A DNA stretch of 5,879 nucleotides from Deltaproteobacteria bacterium (lineage in GTDB: Bacteria; Desulfobacterota; Desulfobacteria; Desulfobacterales; JAFDDL01). The stretch is taken from positions 1 to 5,879 of the forward strand of contig JAFDDL010000255.1 of NCBI GenBank assembly GCA_019310865.1. The letters are read 5' to 3'. The notes beneath the pieces are model-generated. The model had not been told where the DNA came from and did no database searches. It was given only the letters and a program-made list of their open reading frames with translations. This document shows, piece after piece, positions 1 through 5,632 of the stretch. Position 1 is the first letter of the stretch. Every line of letters starts with the position of its first letter. The translations under genes were made by a program, and so were the position numbers.

Positions 1-288
1 CTGCATGTGGACAGCGCCGCGTTTGGTCATGCGCTCAAGTTCCGCCCAATCGCCGATTTCAGGCCCAAAAATCTTGAATGTCACCTTTCCTTCGGTTCGT
101 GCAGTGACATTGGCGGCAAACTCCTTTATCAATGTATGCGTCAGGCTGGTTTTGGGCATCATGGCCTGCGCCACCTTCACCTTTATGCTCGGCAGTCCTT
201 TCGCCTTTGCAGTTCCTTCAAGACTCCCAAAACCGATGAGCAAAAGCATGCACAAAACCGCAACAAATTGACCCCGCCTATGTTTCAT
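1..288 (-). CDS. TRAP transporter periplasmic solute-binding receptor, DctP type (5' part only, 96 residues)
   Basis: This is the N-terminal 96 residues of a secreted receptor; the rest lies beyond the left edge. The start has a basic n-region (KHRR), a hydrophobic core at about residues 8-23 and an AKA cleavage site at residues 27-29, a Sec signal peptide. The mature part has the DctP pattern: a short beta strand (IKVKVAQA), a helix ending KEFAANVTARTEGKVTFKIFG, then a Glu/Leu-rich helix ending KRGAVHM. In this family the protein binds an organic acid or related solute in the periplasm and hands it to the DctQ/DctM membrane subunits, which would be expected further left. The ATG at 286-288 has a purine-rich ribosome site (GGGGGG at 295-300) six bases upstream. 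The substrate cannot be predicted. A repeat cluster begins only 20 bases upstream, so any promoter must lie within or beyond it. Confidence 0.78.
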   Translation of the reverse strand, partial: MKHRRGQFVAVLCMLLLIGFGSLEGTAKAKGLPSIKVKVAQAMMPKTSLTHTLIKEFAANVTARTEGKVTFKIFGPEIGDWAELERMTKRGAVHMQ

Positions 289-308
289 ATCTTACCCCCC
301 TAAGGATC

Positions 309-335
309 GGGGTCGCATCTTAATTATTAATTATT
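309..335. repeat. Half copy (left arm only) of the 61-bp palindromic element
   Basis: This 27-base arm begins GGGGTCGCATCTTAATTATT and is identical to the left arms of the intact copies at 1895 and 3380. It is followed by an unrelated 12-base spacer (CGCTGCTTCACC) instead of the T-rich loop and right arm. It lies 20 bases upstream of the TRAP receptor start codon. Confidence 0.85.
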
Positions 336-347
336 CGCTGCTTCACC

Positions 348-408
348 GGGGTCGCATCTTAATTGTTAATTATTGCTTTCGAATAATTAATAATTAAGAT
401 GCGACCCC
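348..408. repeat. Intact 61-bp palindromic element, copy 1
   Basis: The arms are 27 bases each (348-374 and 382-408) around a 7-base loop, GCTTTCG. The left arm has one change (G at 365) relative to the other intact copies; the right arm is identical to theirs. The outer third is GC-rich (GGGGTCGC) and the inner part is only A and T, built from TTAATTA repeats. There is no transposase in the window and no U tract after the stem. It resembles a REP/MITE-type non-autonomous palindrome; the mobilising enzyme is unknown. It lies between the ATPase gene end and the TRAP receptor start. Confidence 0.9.
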
Positions 409-461
409 AAGCCTCGAAGATGCGACCCCAAACCTCGCTAAGATGCGACCCCCAATCTCAG
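396..461. repeat. Three tandem units made from the right end of the palindromic element
   Basis: AAGATGCGACCCC occurs at 396-408 (the right end of intact copy 1), 417-429 and 440-452. The first two are followed by similar short flanks (AAGCCTCG and AAACCTCG) and the third by CAATCTCAG. The period is 21 then 23 bases. The second and third units are end fragments without an AT-rich stem. The third unit overlaps the last codons and stop of the ATPase gene. Confidence 0.8.
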
Positions 462-1769
462 CAGCCATTTAATAATATTTTTTCTCTCGATGATCGTATG
501 TTTATAAACCAGGCTTTCTTCGGTTTCGTCAAGGGACAGAAGGAGGTTTTTCCCCTTCTTCAGATACTTATCGGCAAGTGAATAAGATGACAGTTCTCTT
601 TTGGTATTTTCGTCATCGAGCGTCATGGTTACCTGAATTTTGACAAAGTCGCTGTTCGTCTCCTTGGCAATGAAATCTATTTCTTTCCCATGGCTTAATT
701 CACCGAAAAATGGAAACTGCTTTTTCCTTGCCAGATTCAAAAAAACAATGTTTTCCAGCTGTTTTGATAAATTCGCGGTCGTATTTTCATACAAATTCAA
801 CAACCCGGTATCAACCATGAAATATTTTCTGGTTGTTTCAAAAATCCGCTGAAGCTTCCAGTCAAACTTTTTAACTTCAAAAATGGCGAATGTCTTTATG
901 ATGTATCCGATATAGGTAATCACCGTATCCTGAGTCACATCGGAACCACGGTTTTTCAAGTGATTCGTTATACGGGAAAACGCGGTTAGATTGCCGTTGT
1001 TCAGGGCGATATAATGGAGTATCATCTCAACGACATCCGCCCGCTTTATGGAGAACCGTTTGACGATATCGTCAAGGATCACTTTGCTGATGATGCCTTG
1101 CAGGTAGGATTTTTTCGCATCTTCGGTGGAGATGGCAAATGTTTCCGGCAGGCCGCCGAATTGGACATACTGGTTGAAATATCTTTTTATTTCCGATCGC
1201 CGTCTGTAGAATTCAAATTCATCCGATAGTTCAATGCCATGATATGTTAAGTACTCCTCGAAATTGAACGGCAGAATAAAAAACTCGATGAATCGTCCGG
1301 CTAGATTGCTGCCAAGCTCTGAGGACAAAAGCGCGGAGTTTGATCCGGTAATAATGATTTCGCTCTCATCCTCCAGCTCGTATAGGGTCCGGATAAACTT
1401 GTCCCAATCCCTGACCGTTTGGATCTCGTCAAAAATGAGCAGCTTTTTCCCTTTTTCGGCAATTTCGGTGTTAAAGACTTCATATATATCATTTAAGCTT
1501 TCAGGGCTGTTGATGTCAGCCAATCTGAAATCCTCGAAGTTGAGATAGAGAATGTTCCGGCTGTGAACCAACTGTTGATTCACGGCACGCCGGGCAACTT
1601 GCTGCGTTAGAAACGATTTGCCGGCTCTTCGGAAGCCCGTTATAATTTTTATCGGTTTCGAGCCGAGAGATGAAAATATGTCTTTCTCATAATCCCGCGT
1701 TATCCCTTCAATTTGAAGAAAGCGGTCTTGCCACAATGCAATGATCTTTTTTATTTCAGTTTTTTTCAT
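438..1769 (-). CDS. AAA_14 / DUF4143 family ATPase
   Basis: A 443-residue P-loop ATPase of the AAA_14 plus DUF4143 architecture, a widespread, poorly understood, often horizontally moved family sometimes linked to toxin-antitoxin-like or DNA-handling roles. Walker A is GFRRAGKS at about residues 45-52 and Walker B is KLLIFDEIQ at about 109-117. ITGSNS at about 140-145 and a following AGRF are the family's sensor region, and QFGGLPE lies at about 203-209. The C-terminal DUF4143 part (about 315-435) has E-N-I-V-F, then G-K-E-I-D-F-I, then K-I-Q-V, the spacing of a PD-(D/E)xK-like fold. It appears full length and intact. The ATG at 1767-1769 is preferred because GGATGG lies five bases upstream. 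In-frame ATG (1776-1778) and TTG (1782-1784) would add three or five residues. The last four codons (GVAS) and TAG come from a repeat. It is visibly more AT-rich than the flavoprotein gene and is bracketed by repeats, which suggests transfer. Its role here is unknown. Confidence 0.9.
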   Translation of the reverse strand: MKKTEIKKIIALWQDRFLQIEGITRDYEKDIFSSLGSKPIKIITGFRRAGKSFLTQQVARRAVNQQLVHSRNILYLNFEDFRLADINSPESLNDIYEVFNTEIAEKGKKLLIFDEIQTVRDWDKFIRTLYELEDESEIIITGSNSALLSSELGSNLAGRFIEFFILPFNFEEYLTYHGIELSDEFEFYRRRSEIKRYFNQYVQFGGLPETFAISTEDAKKSYLQGIISKVILDDIVKRFSIKRADVVEMILHYIALNNGNLTAFSRITNHLKNRGSDVTQDTVITYIGYIIKTFAIFEVKKFDWKLQRIFETTRKYFMVDTGLLNLYENTTANLSKQLENIVFLNLARKKQFPFFGELSHGKEIDFIAKETNSDFVKIQVTMTLDDENTKRELSSYSLADKYLKKGKNLLLSLDETEESLVYKHTIIERKNIIKWLLRLGVAS

Positions 1770-1810
1770 ACTAACCATCCACAAGTGGACATTATTTGCT
1801 ATTTAAACAA

Positions 1811-1839
1811 TGTATAAAGGGATAAATTCGGAAAATCAA
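1811..1839 (-). promoter_or_regulatory. Probable sigma-70 promoter of the ATPase gene
   Basis: Read on the minus strand, TTGATT (1834-1839) is followed after exactly 17 bases by TATACA (1811-1816). This would place the transcript start about 35 bases before the ATG at 1769. The ATPase therefore appears to carry its own promoter. The call is by sequence pattern only. Confidence 0.45.
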
Positions 1840-1894
1840 GCTTTTTTTTCTAATTGACATTATTTGAAAGGATAATATAGAATGAATGACAAAT

Positions 1895-1955
1895 GGGGTC
1901 GCATCTTAATTATTAATTATTTCTTTCGAATAATTAATAATTAAGATGCGACCCC
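1895..1955. repeat. Intact 61-bp palindromic element, copy 2 (perfect arms)
   Basis: The arms at 1895-1921 and 1929-1955 are perfect 27-base inverted repeats around the loop TCTTTCG. The element lies between the ATPase promoter region and the stop codon of the hydrolase-family gene, 16 bases from that stop. Seven bases of its end (CGACCCC, 1949-1955) recur at 1961-1967, a terminal duplication like the one near copy 1. No U tract follows, so a simple intrinsic terminator is not indicated, although a transcript would fold into a long hairpin. Confidence 0.92.
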
Positions 1956-1971
1956 TCAGCCGACCCCGCAG

Positions 1972-2541
1972 CTATTTCTGGTTAAAATCCATATAAGACC
2001 AATCCCCATCTTCTTCGAAATCCTTGCGTTCCTGTTCCGTGGTCGCTCTGAACACCAGCTCGCAGCAGTCGTCGCCATCCGGAATGGTTTTCAGGTGAAC
2101 GAACTTCGTCTCCGGATTAAACGACATGAACTGAGCCGGATCCACGAGGCAGTAGAGACGGCCAAGTTCTTCGCCGCCGTACTCTTTCCAGACCTTGGCC
2201 CAAAGGCAGTCCTTTGCCCGAACGACCATCTCGCCGTTTTTCTCTCTGTATTCGATGGACGAATGGGTGCCAAAGGCCGGCAGCCCCTCGCCGGGAACCT
2301 TGGAATAGGTCTCCGGCGTCAATGGCAGCCCCTTTTCCAGGGCCTCCTGACGCGCCTTCCCGCCGATTTTCATCCCGTAATTTTTCATGGCTTTGACAAT
2401 CAACGCCTTGCCGGCTTCCTCACCCATTTCTTTGACAATCGTCTCGGCGAATGCCAAGTGAAGCAACGCGAGGCGCCGAACCGCTTTCCCCACCTCGGCC
2501 TTGGCCTGTTCGAGGCTGATCATTTCATCATTTTTTTCCAT
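1972..2541 (-). CDS. L-2-amino-thiazoline-4-carboxylate hydrolase (ATC hydrolase) family protein
   Basis: A 189-residue cytoplasmic protein recognised as the ATC_hydrolase family (PF14196). An N-terminal helical region (about 10-70) is followed by an alpha/beta part with family hallmarks: a small-residue strand and D-C-L-W-A-K-V-W at 111-118, Y-C-L-V-D-P at 130-135, F-N-P at 141-143, and K-T-I-P-D-G-D-D-C-C-E-L at 151-162. The founding activity is ring opening of aminothiazoline carboxylate on the way to L-cysteine. Most family members, including those in anaerobes, have no proven substrate, so only family membership is asserted. AGGAG (2547-2551) lies five bases before the ATG, which fixes the start; no signal peptide is seen. 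It is divergent from the GntR regulator, whose control it may share. Without the repeat-bounded ATPase it would run directly towards the TRAP receptor gene on the same strand. Confidence 0.82.
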   Translation of the reverse strand: MEKNDEMISLEQAKAEVGKAVRRLALLHLAFAETIVKEMGEEAGKALIVKAMKNYGMKIGGKARQEALEKGLPLTPETYSKVPGEGLPAFGTHSSIEYREKNGEMVVRAKDCLWAKVWKEYGGEELGRLYCLVDPAQFMSFNPETKFVHLKTIPDGDDCCELVFRATTEQERKDFEEDGDWSYMDFNQK

Positions 2542-2623
2542 TTTTGCTCCTATTTAACAATCTTATTGACATCAGGTTCCGTTATTGGTAGCTTCCAAAA
2601 TATATTCATGATATTTTCACAGA

Positions 2624-2654
2624 ACGTATTTGATACATACGTGATGCATTAGTT
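2624..2654. promoter_or_regulatory. Candidate GntR operator region between the hydrolase and regulator genes
   Basis: The 148-base divergent region (2542-2689) holds ACGTAT (2624-2629) and ATACGT (2637-2642) as a 6-base inverted repeat, with an inner GTAT-TTG-ATAC dyad. TGATACA (2631) and TGATGCA (2642) form direct repeats 11 bases apart, one helical turn. GTGATGCAT at 2641-2649 matches the core of the perfect palindrome at 5790-5805; over 16 positions (2639-2654) the match is 12. No convincing -35/-10 pair could be assigned for either gene here. That the encoded GntR protein binds is inference. Confidence 0.45.
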
Positions 2655-2689
2655 AGTCGATTATAAGAAACATGTCAAGGGAAAGCCAC

Positions 2690-3355
2690 ATGGTTAAGCT
2701 CACTGACTCGAAAAAGGAAACCGTGTTCCAGGCGTTGCGGGATAAGATCATCATGTCCGAATATCCCCCCGGAACAATCCTGACGGAAAAAATACTGGGC
2801 CAGGAGTTTGGAATCACCCGAACAACGCTGAAAGAAATCATCTACCGATTGGAAGAGATGAGTCTCGTGGAACTCATCCCCAGGGTGGGCATCAAGGTCA
2901 CCGAAATCGATTACAACGCACTAATCAAAGATTATGAGGTCATGATTTACCTGGAGAAAATGGCCGCAACGCTTGCCGCACGACACATGACCGCCGACAA
3001 GATCAAACAGATCGGTGATTTGATCGACCAAATGGAAACCTCCTTTGACGACCATTTGAAAAACGTCCAACAGGACCACCTGCTTCATAAACTGGTCCAC
3101 GAAGATTGCCGCAATCCAACTTTAATACAATTTTTAGAAAGTCTGCTAAGCCGTGCCCTCAGAATGGTCAATGCGTTATTAATTTTTTCGGATCCGGAAA
3201 TGGTAGCGGAAAAACTCGGCATGACGGAGCTTAAAGAATTTCACAAAATGCTCGTTGAAAGAAAAGATGAAAAGGCAGGCTTCTATTTCGCCGAACACAG
3301 CAAGAAATACCTGAATGCGATCCGAAAAAAGCTATCCTCCGAGTCCTATCTATAG
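2690..3355 (+). CDS. GntR-family transcriptional regulator, FCD (FadR-like) subfamily
   Basis: A 221-residue DNA-binding repressor or activator. The N-terminal winged helix (about residues 8-72) has the GntR layout: YPPGTILTEKILGQEFGITRTTLKEIIYRLEEMSLVE, then a wing ending GIKVTE. The helical FCD ligand domain follows (about 78-215). Its usual metal/ligand residues appear present: D129 and H133 in a D-x-x-x-H pair, N142, H185 in EFHKML and H203 in AEHSKKY. Such proteins respond to small organic acids and usually repress neighbouring catabolic genes. The ATG at 2690 is preferred because AAGGGA (2677-2682) lies seven bases upstream; the ATG at 2672 would add six residues but has a poor ribosome site. 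It is divergent from the hydrolase gene and convergent with the 2Fe-2S gene. The matching operator-like sites at 2639-2654, 5714-5732 and 5790-5805 suggest it controls both flanking units. Confidence 0.9.
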   Translation: MVKLTDSKKETVFQALRDKIIMSEYPPGTILTEKILGQEFGITRTTLKEIIYRLEEMSLVELIPRVGIKVTEIDYNALIKDYEVMIYLEKMAATLAARHMTADKIKQIGDLIDQMETSFDDHLKNVQQDHLLHKLVHEDCRNPTLIQFLESLLSRALRMVNALLIFSDPEMVAEKLGMTELKEFHKMLVERKDEKAGFYFAEHSKKYLNAIRKKLSSESYL

Positions 3356-3358
3356 AGC

Positions 3359-3374
3359 CGCGGCTGGGGCCGCG
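3359..3374 (+). terminator. GC-rich hairpin after the GntR gene, possible terminator
   Basis: CGCGGC (3359-3364) and GCCGCG (3369-3374) form a 6-bp GC stem with a TGGG loop, starting four bases after the stop. No T run follows, so it is a weak intrinsic terminator at best; it may act together with the palindrome starting at 3380. Confidence 0.3.
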
Positions 3375-3379
3375 CGGGT

Positions 3380-3440
3380 GGGGTCGCATCTTAATTATTA
3401 ATTATTGTTTTTGAATAATTAATAATTAAGATGCGACCCC
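3380..3440. repeat. Intact 61-bp palindromic element, copy 3 (perfect arms)
   Basis: The arms at 3380-3406 and 3414-3440 are perfect 27-base inverted repeats, identical to those of copy 2, around the loop GTTTTTG. The element sits between convergent genes: 24 bases after the GntR stop and only four bases after the 2Fe-2S gene stop. The bases beyond its right end (GAACCTA) resemble those beyond the end units near 409 and 430 (AAGCCTC, AAACCTC), so the conserved unit may extend past the palindrome. It could serve as a bidirectional transcript end, but this is inference. Confidence 0.92.
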
Positions 3441-3444
3441 GAAC

Positions 3445-3780
3445 CTATGTGACCCTTTGGCCTTTTCGAATTGTCACCAAGTCCTTTACCACCAAATCCT
3501 TGGACAAGGGCTCCAGCGTCACGTCATCTTCGATCATGGTCTGACATAGCAGACCGGGCCTGCCGTTAATTCTTCCCATGCAGCGCACGCAAATGCCCAG
3601 TGCGCATCCGGCATGGTCATAATAAGACAGGGTATCATCCAGGTTCTGATATATGTAATCCAACACATTCATGGCGCTGGTTCCACTGACGATCGGAACC
3701 CGATAGGCCTTGTAGCAAGGTTCCGCATCCACCGTGGGATCAAAGCGAAAAACTGTTGCCGTGATATCCTTTTCATTCAT
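3445..3780 (-). CDS. 2Fe-2S protein resembling the N-terminal half of succinate dehydrogenase/fumarate reductase iron-sulfur subunit
   Basis: A 111-residue plant-ferredoxin-type electron carrier (Fer2_3 domain). The N-terminus (TATVFRFDPTVDAEPCYKAY) and Cys59-x4-Cys64-x2-Cys67-x11-Cys79, in the context CALGICVRCMGRINGRPGLLC, match the 2Fe-2S domain of SdhB/FrdB. The C-terminus (LEPLSKDLVVKDLV) matches the end of that domain. The protein stops there, so the usual second half with the 4Fe-4S and 3Fe-4S clusters is absent. The stop is clean and no remnant follows, so this looks like a genuine short form and not a decayed gene. It starts 43 bases after the flavoprotein stop on the same strand and is probably its co-transcribed electron partner. 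The ATG at 3778-3780 follows AAGGA (3790-3794) at nine bases; an upstream in-frame TTG (3805-3807) is less likely. What it passes electrons to is not visible. Confidence 0.85.
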   Translation of the reverse strand: MNEKDITATVFRFDPTVDAEPCYKAYRVPIVSGTSAMNVLDYIYQNLDDTLSYYDHAGCALGICVRCMGRINGRPGLLCQTMIEDDVTLEPLSKDLVVKDLVTIRKGQRVT

Positions 3781-3823
3781 TGCATGATTTCCTTTTTCTT
3801 GATGCAAAAACGCCCAACCGCCT

Positions 3824-5599
3824 CTAATGCCCGCCGCCGATGTCCGAGTGGGCCGCCATCATCTGCTTCAAGGTCTCCTGGTAGGATTGAACGCCTGTTG
3901 GAAGCGCGGTCTTGGTGACCGTCACCGGCCGATGATTTATGTCCATTTGCCCATTCACCAACCGGACGATGCTCTCCTGGAGCCATCCTTCGTTATCGGT
4001 GTCCGGAAAATCTTCCCGGAAATGAACGCCCCGGCTTTCGGTTCTGGCCAGCGCGCTTCGGGCAGCGGCCTCGAGCAGGTGAACCATGTTTTTCAGCTCC
4101 AGCACATCGAACCACCCCTTGTTGTAAACACGGCTTTTTGACGACACGCCCAGGTTCGGCAGTTCGGTTTGCTTAATGCCCTCGAGAAAGTCGATAAAGG
4201 CAGACAATTCAGATCCGGTTCTCACCGGAGATAGGTCCGCGTGAGCCCGCTCCTGGATGCGTCTCCGGAGCTGCGCCGGGCTTTCATCGCCGCCACGTTC
4301 CAGGGGTGTCAACGCCGCTTCCATCATGGCCTTCAGCGCCACGTTTTCCGCCTTGGCGCCTTGCGCCGACAGAGCGTAATCAGCGGCGTTTTGGCCGGCA
4401 TCAGCCCCATGCACCAGCATCTCAGTAATGGCCGCAAAGACTCGGTTGGCACCAAAGGGTCCCAGCACGCATTCACCGGCGGCAAAGAGCCCTGCCACAT
4501 CGGTTTCAAACTGCTCGTTGACGACGATACCGCCATCAAAATATTCCACCGCGGGCCCCACCTCAACCGTTTCGCCGGCCTTGAAGCGGGCGGCAATTCC
4601 CGACAAGTCGAGGGCCTTGTACTTCCAGTTGGGCATCCATTGGGAAGCCTTTTCCTCGAACTCGGAAAAGGGAACGTCCCCCAGGCCATAGAACACACCT
4701 CCCAGCGGGCCTGTTTTGCCGGCTTTTGCCTCGAGAGCGGATGCAAATGAGATAAAACATTTATTCCATTCCGTGGAAGTGCCCATTTTTTGAACCAGGG
4801 GATCAAATTTTTCCAGAAAGGGCTCACCCCGACTGTTGTTCAGGCTGCCGCCGAACAGGTAGTGGAAAAGATATGTTGCCAGGCTTCCCCGGCAATGGGG
4901 CGGCTCGTAGAGAACGTTGGCGCAGAAGGTGATAAACTCCATGTTGCCGATATCCGCCCCAGCCCGGTGCGCCATGGCGATCCCGTCACCGGATAGATCC
5001 CGCATGCCGGTGTTGGGCCAGAAGGCCTTGTGCCAGCCGCCGGTGGCGATCACCACCGATTTGGATTCAAAGATGATAAATTCACCGGTCTTGACATCCA
5101 ATCCCACGGCACCGGTAACCCGCCCGTCTTGAACCGTCAGGTCCAGGACGAAAATGTCTTCCATAAACGACACTCCCACCCGTTTTGCCTGTTTCAGCAG
5201 GGCGTCCATGATGCCGATGCCGCTGCCATATACCGCCCGCTCCTCCGACCCGATGATTTTCCATCCCCAATCAAGAAGCTCCTGCAGTCGATCGGGTGCG
5301 TTTTCTATATACTGATCGCAGAGCTTCTGGTTGTTGAGGAAGAAACCATTGGTGAGCATATCGTTCAGAAATTTATCCCGGGTATCCTTTGACTCTCCCG
5401 GAAATCCCATTTTGCTGAGGCTCAAGCCGTCCAGAGTAAAATCCGCGCCGGCCATAGGTGTTGCGCCGCATCGGGCCAGGGGCCCTTTGCTGAGAAGCAG
5501 CGCATTTGCACCCTTTTCCCGGGCGCCTATGGCCGCTCGGAACCCGGCGCCGCCGCCACCGATAATCAACACGTCGGTTTTCACACTCGTTTTCATCAT
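3824..5599 (-). CDS. FAD-dependent oxidoreductase, divergent SdhA/FrdA/AprA-family flavoprotein
   Basis: A 591-residue FAD protein, normal length for SdhA/FrdA and presumably cytoplasmic, since no signal peptide or Tat motif is seen. The Rossmann FAD site is IIGGGGAG (12-19). ATGG (185-188), GDGIAMAHRAGAD (204-216), GGIVVNEQFETDVAGLFAAGEC (356-377), GANR (383-386) and the C-terminal ESRGVHFREDFPDTD (521-535) are classic family motifs. Key departures are visible. The segment that carries the covalent-FAD His reads ARCGAT (42-47), so FAD is likely non-covalent. The usual QFHPT substrate motif reads TFCAN (224-228). The usual HYxxGGI reads EYFDGGI (352-358). No clear counterpart of the proton-transfer Arg is seen around 275-285. 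The reaction is therefore unlikely to be succinate/fumarate interconversion; oxidation or reduction of another organic acid is inferred. It is first in an operon with the 2Fe-2S gene. Two ATGs are adjacent (5597-5599 and 5594-5596), with purine-rich GAGAG shortly upstream. Confidence 0.88.
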   Translation of the reverse strand: MMKTSVKTDVLIIGGGGAGFRAAIGAREKGANALLLSKGPLARCGATPMAGADFTLDGLSLSKMGFPGESKDTRDKFLNDMLTNGFFLNNQKLCDQYIENAPDRLQELLDWGWKIIGSEERAVYGSGIGIMDALLKQAKRVGVSFMEDIFVLDLTVQDGRVTGAVGLDVKTGEFIIFESKSVVIATGGWHKAFWPNTGMRDLSGDGIAMAHRAGADIGNMEFITFCANVLYEPPHCRGSLATYLFHYLFGGSLNNSRGEPFLEKFDPLVQKMGTSTEWNKCFISFASALEAKAGKTGPLGGVFYGLGDVPFSEFEEKASQWMPNWKYKALDLSGIAARFKAGETVEVGPAVEYFDGGIVVNEQFETDVAGLFAAGECVLGPFGANRVFAAITEMLVHGADAGQNAADYALSAQGAKAENVALKAMMEAALTPLERGGDESPAQLRRRIQERAHADLSPVRTGSELSAFIDFLEGIKQTELPNLGVSSKSRVYNKGWFDVLELKNMVHLLEAAARSALARTESRGVHFREDFPDTDNEGWLQESIVRLVNGQMDINHRPVTVTKTALPTGVQSYQETLKQMMAAHSDIGGGH

Positions 5600-5615
5600 T
5601 TCACTCTCTTTCCCG

Positions 5616-5632
5616 TGCCGGCTTTACCGGCA
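5616..5632 (-). promoter_or_regulatory. Small GC hairpin in the flavoprotein leader
   Basis: TGCCGG (5616-5621) and CCGGCA (5627-5632) form a 6-bp stem with a 5-base loop, ending 16 bases before the flavoprotein start and just before the purine-rich ribosome site. It could influence translation or transcript stability. There is no T run, so it is not an obvious attenuator. Confidence 0.3.

Noticed and set aside
348..408. Palindromic repeats as a CRISPR array
   Set aside because: Copies are more than a kilobase apart or in direct tandem, spacers are not of uniform length, and no cas genes are present.
1854..1881. Plus-strand promoter-like TTGACA followed by TATAGA at 16 bases
   Set aside because: It points into the palindrome and then antisense to the hydrolase gene, with no plus-strand gene to serve; probably chance in an AT-rich stretch.
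2095..2652. Plus-strand 185-codon open frame
   Set aside because: It is antisense to the well-supported hydrolase-family gene, which has a good ribosome site and family motifs; the plus-strand translation shows no recognisable domain.
3380..3440. Palindromes as ordinary intrinsic terminators
   Set aside because: The inner stem is all A/T and no T run follows the stem, unlike a standard terminator; the same sequence also lies at non-terminal positions upstream of the TRAP receptor gene.
4241..4750. Plus-strand open frame of 169 codons (and similar ones at 4333-4827 minus, 5030-5392 plus and 5331-5699 plus)
   Set aside because: All lie within or across the flavoprotein gene in other frames; GC-rich coding sequence commonly leaves such shadows, and none resembles a known family.
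3824..5599. Naming the flavoprotein sdhA, frdA, nadB or aprA
   Set aside because: Substrate and FAD-linkage residues differ from the characterised enzymes and the partner subunit is only the 2Fe-2S half, so no specific symbol is justified.
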